DNA of 64,000 nt from Burkholderiaceae bacterium (GTDB lineage: Bacteria > Pseudomonadota > Gammaproteobacteria > Burkholderiales > Burkholderiaceae_C): contig JAFMFB010000006.1 of assembly GCA_017856435.1 (NCBI GenBank), positions 1 to 64,000 of the forward strand, given 5' to 3'. Shown here piece by piece: positions 27,304 to 35,503 of the stretch. The translations under genes and the position numbers were made by a program. The stretch's first letter is position 1. Every line of letters starts with the position of its first letter. The notes beneath the pieces are model-generated. The model did not search any database. It was given only the letters and a program-made list of their open reading frames with translations, and was not told where the DNA came from.

Positions 27304-27396
27304 GCATCAGCCGCCCGCCGCTTGTGAATGGGAGATTCAGCCAGGGGCGGTTTGAGTTCGGTCAACCGGATCATGTGGGCTTGTGTTGATCAAGCA
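27304..27396 (-). pseudogene. Remnant of a second FAD-dehydrogenase gene start
   Basis: Read on the minus strand from an ATG at 27374, this begins MIRLTELKPPLAESPIHKRRAADA, against MIRLTELKLPLEALPVEHRRAADA in the intact gene at 24167: 17 of 24 residues match and no gap is needed. At DNA level about 49 of 72 bases match (27304-27375 against 24097-24168), and about 14 of 19 upstream bases (27378-27396) still align. Identity stops abruptly after RRAADA and the frame runs on into unrelated sequence. It is a gene-start scar, not an expressed gene. Confidence 0.8.
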
Positions 27397-27466
27397 GAGG
27401 ATGTCTCGATGACAAGTAAATCAATGAATCGCGCGCCCAATCGCAAATGGTTCAGGTCGAATGAAC

Positions 27467-29026
27467 CTAGGACGCCTGCCTACGCCCCTCTGCCTTGGCT
27501 TCATACATGGCGTGGTCCGCAGCATGTATCAGGCCCTGTAGCGTTTGACTGTCAGCAGGGTAGAGCGCGATGCCAACAGACCCTGCAACCGCTTGCGCGG
27601 TCATTGGATAAGGCTTGGCCAGTGCGCTGACAATGCGATCGGCGGTTTGACGGGCATGGCTGGTATTGGTTTCGGTGAGCAAGACCAGAAATTCATCCCC
27701 ACCCAATCGTGCGACCAGATCGGAGCTGCGTACCGCCCGCTCGATGCGTCTGGCTGCTTCGATCAGTACCTGATCACCCGCCGCGTGACCGTCGATGTCG
27801 TTTACCAATTTGAAGTTGTCCAGATCGATTGCCAGTACGGCCAGCTCCTGGCCGTTGCGTTGCGCCAGCGCCAAATTACGTTTGGCGTTCTCGGTGAACA
27901 ACAGGCGGTTGGCCAGGCCGGTGAGGGGGTCATGCTGGGCACGAAAAGTCATTTCTTGCATAGCTGCACCAGCCTTCGCCAGGGCTGAGCCCACAGCCTC
28001 GGCCTCCTTGAACTGAATTTCAGGCAGGTAAATCCGCTCGCCGGTATGAATCGACTTGGCCGATTGGTTGATATTGCGCACGGTTGTCAGCACCCGGCCC
28101 GCCAGCTTTGCTGCCCCCAGCAGACTAAGCAGGAGGGCTGCGAGGGTGATCGCCAGAACAAACCAGACCTGCGGCAGTAATTGGTCGCGCAGAATCGATC
28201 GATGCATGCCGATGACAACACCCCAGCGCCACTTGCCAATCTGTTTGAGGCTGGCAAATGTGGGTATGTTTTCCTTGGTGGGTATGCGAAGGTGCGTCTC
28301 GCTTTTCTGTGGAAGCGCCTCTACCAGGGGTGGCACGGCCTTCTGGCCGACAAACCGTTGCGCATCCCGCGACCGTGCGACGATCGTGCCAGCTTGATCC
28401 AGCACGGCAATCAGCCAGCCGTTGGTTAATTTGAAATCATTGAGTTTCTGATTGAGACGGTCGGGTGACAGGCCTATGTTCAGGCTGTATTTCACCTCGC
28501 CCTGGATTCGAACCGGCACCCCCATGGCGAGAGCTGGCTTGCCAGTGACCGGGCCGATGAAGAAGTCGGTCAGGACTGTATTTCCAGTGGTAAAAACAGC
28601 AGCAAGTTGAGGAGGCGTGCCTGAAGTGGGAAGAGGCTTGCCGTAGGGAACCAGGGTGTTCATCACCATCCGGCCGTTGCGGTCGGTGAGGATGTAGTTG
28701 TAGACGGACCCGGCAATTAGGGCCTCTCTGGCTCTTTGATGAAACCCGGCCAAGTCCTCGCGCATCAATTCAGGGGCGGTTGCCAGCACCTTCAGGGCAG
28801 TCTCAATGCTGGCGAGTTCCTGATCAAACGCCGCCGCAACATCTCGCGCCAACCCCATGGTCTGTTCTTCGGCGCGACTTAGTTTGAATTGGTAGTTGTC
28901 CCACAACAGCCAGGCGCTGATGGCAACCGGCGGCACGACACACAACAGCACAAGGGCAGTCAAGCTGGTTTTGAGGGAGTAGCTACGACCTCTCCAAGTG
29001 GGGCTGGATTCAAAAGGTGCCAGCAT
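27467..29026 (-). CDS. Membrane-bound diguanylate cyclase with periplasmic sensor
   Basis: A 519-residue protein. A transmembrane helix at about 21-43 is followed by a ~240-residue periplasmic dCache-like sensor region, a second helix at 286-308, a HAMP-like linker, and a GGDEF domain. The GGDEF motif is intact (LGGDEFLVLL, GGDEF 442-446). An I-site RxxD (R433-D436) lies five residues upstream, allowing product inhibition. No EAL domain. It should make cyclic di-GMP in response to an extracellular ligand, which is unknown. A short hairpin (27449-27467) overlaps its 3' end. Confidence 0.92.
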   Translation of the reverse strand: MLAPFESSPTWRGRSYSLKTSLTALVLLCVVPPVAISAWLLWDNYQFKLSRAEEQTMGLARDVAAAFDQELASIETALKVLATAPELMREDLAGFHQRAREALIAGSVYNYILTDRNGRMVMNTLVPYGKPLPTSGTPPQLAAVFTTGNTVLTDFFIGPVTGKPALAMGVPVRIQGEVKYSLNIGLSPDRLNQKLNDFKLTNGWLIAVLDQAGTIVARSRDAQRFVGQKAVPPLVEALPQKSETHLRIPTKENIPTFASLKQIGKWRWGVVIGMHRSILRDQLLPQVWFVLAITLAALLLSLLGAAKLAGRVLTTVRNINQSAKSIHTGERIYLPEIQFKEAEAVGSALAKAGAAMQEMTFRAQHDPLTGLANRLLFTENAKRNLALAQRNGQELAVLAIDLDNFKLVNDIDGHAAGDQVLIEAARRIERAVRSSDLVARLGGDEFLVLLTETNTSHARQTADRIVSALAKPYPMTAQAVAGSVGIALYPADSQTLQGLIHAADHAMYEAKAEGRRQAS

Positions 29027-29124
29027 GACGTGAGTGGTTGGTGGGGGTCAGGAATTCTGTTTCCAAATTGAATCTTTATCGTTGTGTTGGGTCAAAGATT
29101 GAAGCTTTAAAGGGTGGCTCAGGC

Positions 29125-29130
29125 GATAAT
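29125..29130 (+). promoter_or_regulatory. Candidate -10 of rnpB
   Basis: GATAAT at 29125-29130, seven bases before the inferred 5' end of RNase P RNA at 29137. A good -35 at the usual distance is not clear. Confidence 0.45.
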
Positions 29131-29136
29131 TGGTTT

Positions 29137-29460
29137 GTGAAGCACGCCAGGCCACCGCTGGTGCAAGTCCCGAAAGGGCGCACTGGAGGAAAGTCCGGAC
29201 TGCACAGAGCAGCGTAGGAGGTAACACCTCTCCGCCGTAAGGCGAGGATCAGAGCAACAGAGACGAGCCGATTCAGTTCGGGTGAAACGGGCAATCTCTA
29301 CGCGCAGCAATACCAAGTAGGCCAGCGACGATGCGGCTCGCAGAGCTGGCGGGTAGGTAGCACCGAGCCGGTGGGGTGACCCCCGGCCCAGATTGATGGT
29401 GGCCCCGGCGGAGGCAACTCCGACGACACAGAATCCGGCTTATCGGCGCGCTTCACACTT
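29137..29460 (+). ncRNA. rnpB: RNase P RNA, bacterial type A
   Basis: The catalytic RNA of RNase P, which trims tRNA 5' ends. The universal GAGGAAAGTCCGGACT block is at about 29186-29201, ACAGAATCCGGCTTAT near the 3' end, and the 5' GTGAAGC (29137-29143) pairs with GCTTCAC (29450-29456) to form helix P1. Between them lie the AGAGACGAGCC and GGGTGAAACGGGCAA segments of the specificity and catalytic regions. Ends are set by P1 and are good to a few bases. Confidence 0.96.
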
Positions 29461-29553
29461 GTCCTTCTACACGAGGCGGGGGTTAATTGCTTCATAATCA
29501 GTGCGGTTTTGATACCTGTGTCAGAAATTACCTAGCCTAGTCAGGAGACCGTT

Positions 29554-30546
29554 ATGCTGAAGTACCTAATTTCCTTAGCCGCCCTGTTGTTCGCCTCGGT
29601 GGTCTTGGCCCAGGACAATTGCGCTCATCGGGGCGATCTGGACAAGCTGTACTGCGATGAAAACAAGGATCTGGTGGCCGATACACCCCAAGATCCAAAG
29701 AAACTCAAAAACCCCAATACCCTGGTCTTTACCTACACCCCGGTTGAAGACCCCGCGGTTTACGAAAAGATTTTCAAGCCCTTTACTGACCATCTGGCGG
29801 CCTGCACAAAAAAACGGGTCGTCTTCTACCAGGTCCAATCCAATGCGGCTGAAATTGAAGCCATGCGCTCAGGACGCTTGCATGTCGGCGGTTTCTCTAC
29901 CGGTCCCACGGCGTTTGCCGTCAATATTGCTGGCGCGATCCCATTCGCAGTCAAGGGGTATGAAAAGGAGTTCCAGGGCTATAACCTGATTGTCATCGTC
30001 AAGAAAGGGAGCAGTTTCATGACCATGACTGACCTCAAGGGCAAAAAATTTGCCCATACCTCGCCCTCCTCCAACTCAGGTCACATGGCGCCTATGGCAC
30101 TCTTTCCCAAGCAGGGGCTGACCCCGGGCAAGGATTACAACATTCTGTTTTCCGGCAAGCACGACCAATCGGTGATGGGCGTGAATTCCGGCGACTACGA
30201 CGGCGCGGCCGTGGCCTCTGATGTGTTTGAGCGGATGGTCGCCCGGGGGCAGGTCAAGGAAGAGGACTTCAGAATTCTCTACCGCAGCCCCAAGTTCCCC
30301 ACCTCCTCCTTTGCCTACGCCCATGACCTTGAGCCCAAGTTTCGCGATCAGATGCTCAAGTGTTTCTACGATTATCGATTCCCTGAGGAGATGAAAAAGG
30401 CATTTGCCGGGGCCGATCGTTTTTTCCCGGTTTCCTTCGAGAAGGATTGGGCTGTGGTCAGACAGGTTTCAGAAGCGGGTGGTCAGAAGTTTGACAAAGC
30501 CGCGTACGAGCAAGAACAGGCTAAGGCTGCTGCCAAGAAGAAATAA
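29554..30546 (+). CDS. phnD: Phosphonate/phosphite-type ABC transporter substrate-binding protein
   Basis: A 330-residue periplasmic binding protein of the PhnD family, with a signal peptide (MLKYLISLAALLFASVVLAQ). The core matches the family: NTLVFTYTPVEDPAVYEKIFKPFTDHLAACTKKRVVFY, MRSGRLHVGGFSTGPTAFAVN, and SNSGHMAPMALF. Homologues bind phosphonates, phosphite or phosphate esters. AGGAGA precedes the ATG. First of a five-gene group phnD-phnC-phnE-phnE-HAD. The C-terminus is Lys/Ala-rich (EQAKAAAKKK). Confidence 0.88.
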   Translation: MLKYLISLAALLFASVVLAQDNCAHRGDLDKLYCDENKDLVADTPQDPKKLKNPNTLVFTYTPVEDPAVYEKIFKPFTDHLAACTKKRVVFYQVQSNAAEIEAMRSGRLHVGGFSTGPTAFAVNIAGAIPFAVKGYEKEFQGYNLIVIVKKGSSFMTMTDLKGKKFAHTSPSSNSGHMAPMALFPKQGLTPGKDYNILFSGKHDQSVMGVNSGDYDGAAVASDVFERMVARGQVKEEDFRILYRSPKFPTSSFAYAHDLEPKFRDQMLKCFYDYRFPEEMKKAFAGADRFFPVSFEKDWAVVRQVSEAGGQKFDKAAYEQEQAKAAAKKK

Positions 30547-30561
30547 TCCGGGCGGCTTTGC

Positions 30562-31320
30562 ATGCACTTGGGACTTTCAATCAGGAACCTGCAGAAGTCG
30601 TACGCAGTTGGTAAACCGGTGCTCAGGGGAATTTCCCTCGAATTGGGCGCTCACGAGGTGGTCGCCATCATCGGCCCCTCTGGTACCGGCAAGTCCACAC
30701 TCATTCGTTGCATCAATCGACTGGTGCAACCCAGCTCTGGCGAAATCTGGTTTCAGGGACAGGAACTGGTGGGGCTTGGGCGCAAGCCCTTGCGTGAGAT
30801 GCGCCGACAGATTGGCATGGTCTTTCAGGAGTACAACCTGGTCGAACGCCTGACGGTCATGGAAAACGTGCTGAGCGGAAGACTTGGCTATATGTCAGCC
30901 TGGAGTGCCTGGCTCAGGCGCTATCGGCAGGAGGATATCGATCTGGCTTTCACTCTGCTGGACCAGGTGGGCCTCACAGGCTTTGAGCATCAGCGCGCTG
31001 ACAGTCTCTCGGGGGGGCAGCGCCAGCGGGTGGGTATTGCGCGCGCTGTCATGCAGCACCCCAAGTTATTGCTGGCGGACGAGCCCACGTCTTCCCTGGA
31101 TCCCAAGACCTCGGTCGAGGTGATGCAGATCCTGGTGGACATGGGAAAGCGTCTTCAAATTCCCATCGTGATCAACATGCACGATGTTGTCCTGGCGCAA
31201 AGGTTTGCGTCGCGCATCATCGGAATGTCTGAGGGCGTGGTGGTTTATGACGGGGCGCCTTCCGGTCTGACGCAGCAGATTCTGCAGTCCATTTACGGCG
31301 GGGAGGAATGGCTCCACTAG
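30562..31320 (+). CDS. phnC: Phosphonate-type ABC transporter ATP-binding protein
   Basis: A 252-residue cytoplasmic ATPase. Walker A is GPSGTGKST (~residues 36-44), the PhnC-type segment [21 protein letters not shown] follows, then the ABC signature [15 protein letters not shown], and Walker [16 protein letters not shown]. The PhnC subfamily is recognisable by the 35-40 residue insert after [10 protein letters not shown]. It overlaps the first permease gene by 13 bases. Confidence 0.93.
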   Translation: MHLGLSIRNLQKSYAVGKPVLRGISLELGAHEVVAIIGPSGTGKSTLIRCINRLVQPSSGEIWFQGQELVGLGRKPLREMRRQIGMVFQEYNLVERLTVMENVLSGRLGYMSAWSAWLRRYRQEDIDLAFTLLDQVGLTGFEHQRADSLSGGQRQRVGIARAVMQHPKLLLADEPTSSLDPKTSVEVMQILVDMGKRLQIPIVINMHDVVLAQRFASRIIGMSEGVVVYDGAPSGLTQQILQSIYGGEEWLH

Positions 31321-32102
31321 CCTTCGAGAGAAAACCACTGGTGTGGTTGGGCTGGGCCATCGGCCTGGCCTACCTTCTCTTTGCGGCGGCGCAACTCGAT
31401 ATCACCTGGGCTCGTTTCATTCTCGGCCTGGACAACGGTGCCAAATTCCTTGGCCGAATGTTCCCGCCAGCCATCCTTCAGCCTGATTCCATGGCACGAG
31501 GGCTGCTGGAAAGCCTGGAGATTTCGATCCTGGCCTCATTTCTGGGCGTTGTCCTTGCCCTGCCGATTGGTATTTTTGGCGCACGAAACCTGATGCCGTC
31601 CTGGGTGACGTTGCCGATCAGAGGGCTGGTGGCAGTGTGTCGATCGTTTCATCCGGTCATTGTGGCGATCATCTTTGTCAAAGCTGTAGGCTTTGGAGCC
31701 ATGGCCGGCATTCTCACCCTGACGGTGGCCTCGATTGGCTTCATCGGCAAGCTTTTCACCGAGGCTATCGAGGAAATTTCTCCCAAGCAGGTTGAAGCGG
31801 TTCGAGCCACTGGCGCGCCATTTGTCAGCTTGCTGACCTACGGTGTATTTCCCCAGGTGATGTCGCGGTTTGTGGGATTTGCCAGCTATCAGGTTGACTC
31901 CAATCTGCGCAACTCGACCATGGTGGGCATTGTGGGCGCTGGAGGTATAGGAGGAACCCTGTTCTCCGCTTTTCAGCGCTATGACTACGACTTCGTTTGT
32001 GCCATCGTTCTTGCGATTGTGGCGATGATCATGGTCGGCGAAACAGGAGCGCGCTGGGTGCGAAAGATTCTAGGCGTAGACGCCAGGGGCAGCGATGACT
32101 GA
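31308..32102 (+). CDS. phnE: Phosphonate-type ABC transporter permease, first copy
   Basis: A 264-residue inner-membrane permease with five to six hydrophobic helices. The ABC-permease coupling loop is [19 protein letters not shown], and [24 protein letters not shown] is the PhnE family C-terminal signature. ATG 31308 lies in the end of phnC. It shares fold but not close sequence with the second permease, so the pair should form a heterodimer channel. Confidence 0.92.
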   Translation: MAPLAFERKPLVWLGWAIGLAYLLFAAAQLDITWARFILGLDNGAKFLGRMFPPAILQPDSMARGLLESLEISILASFLGVVLALPIGIFGARNLMPSWVTLPIRGLVAVCRSFHPVIVAIIFVKAVGFGAMAGILTLTVASIGFIGKLFTEAIEEISPKQVEAVRATGAPFVSLLTYGVFPQVMSRFVGFASYQVDSNLRNSTMVGIVGAGGIGGTLFSAFQRYDYDFVCAIVLAIVAMIMVGETGARWVRKILGVDARGSDD

Positions 32103-32928
32103 ACCGGCAACCTTAAGCACCGAGCCGGGTGGCTTGCCTGCATCCAGGCCATGGACGCGCTTTACCCCTATAGAGCGGGCTGGTCGTTGGCTTTTGCTGG
32201 TGATTCTGGTGGCGGCTGTAGTCCTGTCGATCCGTCATGTCGAGGTGATCCCGGAATTTCTGTGGGATGCGCCAGCCCAGATGCAGGACCTGCTCACCCG
32301 GATGTGGCCAATCGACTGGGCCTTTTACCTGGATGGCGTCCATCAGCCCCTGCTTGAGACGATGCATATTGCGTCCTTGGGCACCGCCATGTCCATATTG
32401 TTGGCAGTTCCGCTTGGCATCCTGTCGGCCGGCAACATTGTTCGCTCCAAGCCTCTGAATCTGGTGGCGCGCCTGCTGCTGGTGGCCTCTCGCTCGGTCA
32501 ATTCCCTGATCTGGGCGCTGCTTTTTGTCGGTGTTTTTGGCCCGGGCGCGCTGGCCGGAACGGTGGCGATCGCCTTCAGGTCGATCGGTTTCGTTGGAAA
32601 ACTCATCGGTGAGGCGCTGGAAGAATGCGATACAAAACCCGTGGAAGCCCTGCAGGCGACGGGCGCAAGTCCGATGACCGTTTTGCTCAAAGCTTACTGG
32701 CCACAACTGTCCCCCACCTTCTGGTCGGTGGCACTGTTTCGCTGGGATATCAATGTGCGGGAGTCTGCAGTTCTCGGCCTGGTCGGTGCCGGGGGCATTG
32801 GTATGGCGCTTGACAGCACCATGAACCTGTTTCAGTGGGACCGGGTTTCGCTGATACTGGCATCGATCTTCCTGATTGTGTTGCTGGCTGAGGTCCTTGT
32901 CACCGCGGTCAGAAAACGAATCATCTGA
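32095..32928 (+). CDS. phnE2: Phosphonate-type ABC transporter permease, second copy
   Basis: A 277-residue permease overlapping the first by 8 bases. The coupling helix is EALEECDTKPVEALQATGASP and the C-terminal motif is WDINVRESAVLGLVGAGGIGMALD, diagnostic for PhnE. About six hydrophobic helices begin at LLLVILVAAVVLSI. The two-permease arrangement matches the PtxABC and HtxBCDE-like phosphite and hypophosphite systems as well as phosphonate systems. Confidence 0.9.
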   Translation: MTEPATLSTEPGGLPASRPWTRFTPIERAGRWLLLVILVAAVVLSIRHVEVIPEFLWDAPAQMQDLLTRMWPIDWAFYLDGVHQPLLETMHIASLGTAMSILLAVPLGILSAGNIVRSKPLNLVARLLLVASRSVNSLIWALLFVGVFGPGALAGTVAIAFRSIGFVGKLIGEALEECDTKPVEALQATGASPMTVLLKAYWPQLSPTFWSVALFRWDINVRESAVLGLVGAGGIGMALDSTMNLFQWDRVSLILASIFLIVLLAEVLVTAVRKRII

Positions 32929-32939
32929 GACCGCCTTCA

Positions 32940-33746
32940 ATGCGTCCACTTGATGAGTTGAAACCAGACCGAACCATCGAGGTTCTGTTTTTCGATATCG
33001 ATGACACCTTCACCCATCATGGCCACTTACGATCGGAAGCCCTGGCTGCGCTCGAGCGCTGGCGCGCGCTGGGGCGTCAGGCAGTGGCGGTCACTGGGCG
33101 TCCTGCGGGGTGGTGTGATCACTTTGCCCGCATGTGGCCGATCGATGCAGTGATCGGGGAGAACGGCGCCTTCTGGTTTGCTTACGCACCTGTAACGAAC
33201 ACTCTGCAACGCAACTATCTGGCGTACCCTGAACCGGGCGAAGCGCTGCAAGTCCAAATCAACCATGTCAAGGAGCAGGTTCTGGCCCGACACCCGACAG
33301 CCGCCTTGGCCAGTGATCAGGCTTATCGACTTTATGACCTGGCCATTGATTTTGCGGAGGATGTTCGGCCGGCTTTGTCGCTTCTGGAGGCCGAGGCTAT
33401 CGCCCAAACCATGCGCTCTCTGGGCATGACGGCCAAAGTAAGTTCCATTCATGTCAATGGCTGGTTTGGCACCCATAACAAGCAACAGGCTTGCCTGCGC
33501 TGGCTTGAGCAAACACTTGGCTGGGATGAGCGAACCGCCCAGCCTCGTTGCGTTTATGTCGGTGACTCTCTGAACGATGAGCCGATGTTTGCCAAATTCC
33601 AACTCTCGGTGGGTGTGGCCAACATCGCACCATTCCTGGGCTTGATGAAAAGCCCACCGGCCTTTATTACCCGCGCCGAAGCGAGTGACGGTTTTTGTGA
33701 GTTGGTGACACACCTGCTGGGTGAACAGGCCGCAATCGAACCATAA
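32940..33746 (+). CDS. HAD-IIB family phosphatase
   Basis: A 268-residue HAD hydrolase. Motif I is DIDDT at residues 19-23 (nucleophile D19, acid D21). Motif II lies in VTGRPAGW. Motif IV is CVYVGDSLNDEPMF. The ~90-residue cap domain lies between them, as in the IIB cap group (sugar phosphatases). It follows the permease stop by 11 bases. Context suggests it removes phosphate from an imported phospho-compound, but the substrate is unknown. No C-P lyase or phosphonatase gene is in the window. Confidence 0.82.
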   Translation: MRPLDELKPDRTIEVLFFDIDDTFTHHGHLRSEALAALERWRALGRQAVAVTGRPAGWCDHFARMWPIDAVIGENGAFWFAYAPVTNTLQRNYLAYPEPGEALQVQINHVKEQVLARHPTAALASDQAYRLYDLAIDFAEDVRPALSLLEAEAIAQTMRSLGMTAKVSSIHVNGWFGTHNKQQACLRWLEQTLGWDERTAQPRCVYVGDSLNDEPMFAKFQLSVGVANIAPFLGLMKSPPAFITRAEASDGFCELVTHLLGEQAAIEP

Positions 33747-33796
33747 GCCTTGGAGTCAGGCGGATTGTCCGCGCGCAATAGCTTTCAGGCCAGGCT

Positions 33797-33830
33797 AAGA
33801 AAGAAGAAATCAGCTTGCCGATGTGCAAGC
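33797..33830 (-). terminator. Possible terminator of the IscR-like gene
   Basis: Read on the minus strand: stem GCTTGC/GCAAGC (33830-33825 and 33818-33813) around ACATCG, followed by a T/C-rich run (33812-33797). A weak candidate because the run is not pure T. Confidence 0.4.
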
Positions 33831-33842
33831 CAGGGCCGTAGC

Positions 33843-34364
33843 TCAGCCTTGTGCGAGCAGGCTTTTACCCCAAGTGAATACCGAATTGGGTGCGCTGGGT
33901 TTGACCAAGGTGTCCTTGGGTTTGGCAAAGACGCCGCGCTTGCCGGGACGAGATTCAACCTTGACGCCGGTGGCCAATTGCTCGGTAACCAGCTCAGACA
34001 GTCGAACTGAGTGCATGTAGTCGGCCATCTTGGCGTCCAGCCGGTTCCACAGGTCGCGGGTCAGGTTTTCGCTATCCCGGTTGTCGGGTTGGGCGGATGA
34101 CCTGACGGGGCCCGTAATTGCGCTCACAATGTCGACCACCGAAATTTCCTGTGGCTTGCGGCCCAGGGCGTAACCGCCACCCGGGCCCCGGGTGCTACGG
34201 ACCAGGCCATGCTGGCGCAGTCGGCTGAACATCTGCTCCAGATAAGAAACTGAAATCTGATGTCGCTTGCTGATGTCCTTCAGTGACACGGGTCCGTTAT
34301 GCTCGCGCAGGGCAATATCGACCATGGCGGCGACGGCAAATCGGCTCTTGGTGGTGATACGCAT
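33843..34364 (-). CDS. Rrf2-family regulator, IscR paralogue lacking all cysteines
   Basis: A 173-residue regulator of the Rrf2/IscR family. It keeps the winged helix (MRITTKSRFAVAAMVDIALRE, SVSYLEQMFSRLRQ, STRGPGGGYALGR) and the C-terminal tail seen on Burkholderiales IscR (APNSVF). The loop that in IscR carries the [2Fe-2S] ligands (Cys92, Cys98, Cys104, His107 in E. coli) reads RSSAQPDNRDSENLTR here, residues 88-103: no cysteine or histidine remains, and the whole protein has no cysteine. It should bind DNA without an Fe-S cluster. It is monocistronic and not next to an isc operon. Confidence 0.9.
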   Translation of the reverse strand: MRITTKSRFAVAAMVDIALREHNGPVSLKDISKRHQISVSYLEQMFSRLRQHGLVRSTRGPGGGYALGRKPQEISVVDIVSAITGPVRSSAQPDNRDSENLTRDLWNRLDAKMADYMHSVRLSELVTEQLATGVKVESRPGKRGVFAKPKDTLVKPSAPNSVFTWGKSLLAQG

Positions 34365-34444
34365 GATGGGGTCTTCCTGTAAAACAACAATCCAAGGGAT
34401 CGGTTACTAATGTAAGCGATTCATAAAGCACTCGCAGATTAGGG

Positions 34445-35470
34445 TTAAATTTCCCCAGAAAGTTCCTTCAGGCGCCGAAGATGGGCCAGCAAGGAGCGGC
34501 GGGCAACTGGCCAAAGGGCCGATGGCACATCGTCATACGCCGCGGCCAGCCAGTCATCTTCCGAGGCGTCTGGCCGTGCTTGCATCACCTTGAGTATTTT
34601 GGCCTCCCGCTGAAGTCGGTGCGCTTTGAGCCTTGCAATGGCAGCCCGCGCACCGCCGAGCACATGGCCGTGTGCTGGAAGGATAAATTCAGCGCCCCAA
34701 TCCTTGCACGCGCCATCAAGCTTGTCCAGGGAGTCTAGGTAAGCGCTCATGTCGCCATCAGGCGGATCGATCACCGTGGTGCTGCCGTTGAGAATGTGGT
34801 CACCGGAAAACAGCAGCCCGTCCTCCTCCAGAACCAGGCAGACATGATTCGCTGCATGGCCAGGCGTAAATATTGCACGCAAAGTATGTGCTTGCTCACT
34901 TTTGTCAGAGAGTTGGAGTTGCTCACCCTCAATCAGGGCTCGATCGGGTCGAAAGTGGCTGTTGGGCCTGGCGGTATCGGCTGAAGGCAGGCCCAAAATG
35001 GGCGGCCGGTTGGCGCACAAAGTTTGCAGCGGCCGGGCGCCGGGTGAGTGGTCGGCATGAGAATGGGTGCAGACAATCATCCGAATATCACCGCCAGTGG
35101 CCTGCCAAAGGCGTTGCTGGTGGGTCGGCAGGTCAGGGCCAGGATCGATCACGATATAGCCGGTAGCCATGTCTCCAACCAAGTAGCTGTTGGTACCCGG
35201 CCCGGTCATGGTGCCCGGATTGGGTGCTGTCAGGCGCTGAACATTGTGCAGCAGGGCAACCGGGCGCTCACTCTGCCAGTCCAGGCCGTGCTCAGACTGG
35301 CCGTCCGGGCTCACCAGCGCCAGTTCGCCAAAAGCTGGCTCATGGGCATGGACCTCAACCAGTTGGCCTTGCCGACGTCCCAGTCGAATCGGCAATGATG
35401 TGTTTGGCGTTTGGGCGCCGGGAGGTGTTATGCGTTGATTTGGCCTTACCATGCTGTGATTGTGAACCAT
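34445..35470 (-). CDS. MBL-fold metallo-hydrolase (LACTB2/glyoxalase II-like)
   Basis: A 341-residue metallo-beta-lactamase-fold hydrolase. Metal ligands lie in CTHSHADHSPGARPL (HxHxDH), FTPGHAANHVCL and FSGDHILNGS. The C-terminal helical domain is ~75 residues long, as in LACTB2-like enzymes (an RNase or thioesterase family). The start is unsure: ATG 35470 or ATG 35452, neither with a clear Shine-Dalgarno. Divergent from the Bug-family gene, 33 bases between starts. Confidence 0.85.
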   Translation of the reverse strand: MVHNHSMVRPNQRITPPGAQTPNTSLPIRLGRRQGQLVEVHAHEPAFGELALVSPDGQSEHGLDWQSERPVALLHNVQRLTAPNPGTMTGPGTNSYLVGDMATGYIVIDPGPDLPTHQQRLWQATGGDIRMIVCTHSHADHSPGARPLQTLCANRPPILGLPSADTARPNSHFRPDRALIEGEQLQLSDKSEQAHTLRAIFTPGHAANHVCLVLEEDGLLFSGDHILNGSTTVIDPPDGDMSAYLDSLDKLDGACKDWGAEFILPAHGHVLGGARAAIARLKAHRLQREAKILKVMQARPDASEDDWLAAAYDDVPSALWPVARRSLLAHLRRLKELSGEI

Positions 35471-35503
35471 TGGCGCAAAGCCAACGACTTAAGGAGACTT
35501 GGT

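Noticed and set aside
29076-29495. Short minus-strand open frames across the RNase P gene
   Set aside because: The plus strand has the conserved RNase P RNA blocks and P1 pairing; the frames are chance.
32113-32949. 278-residue minus-strand open frame across the second phnE gene
   Set aside because: His/Gln/Arg-rich composition typical of an antisense shadow of a membrane protein gene.
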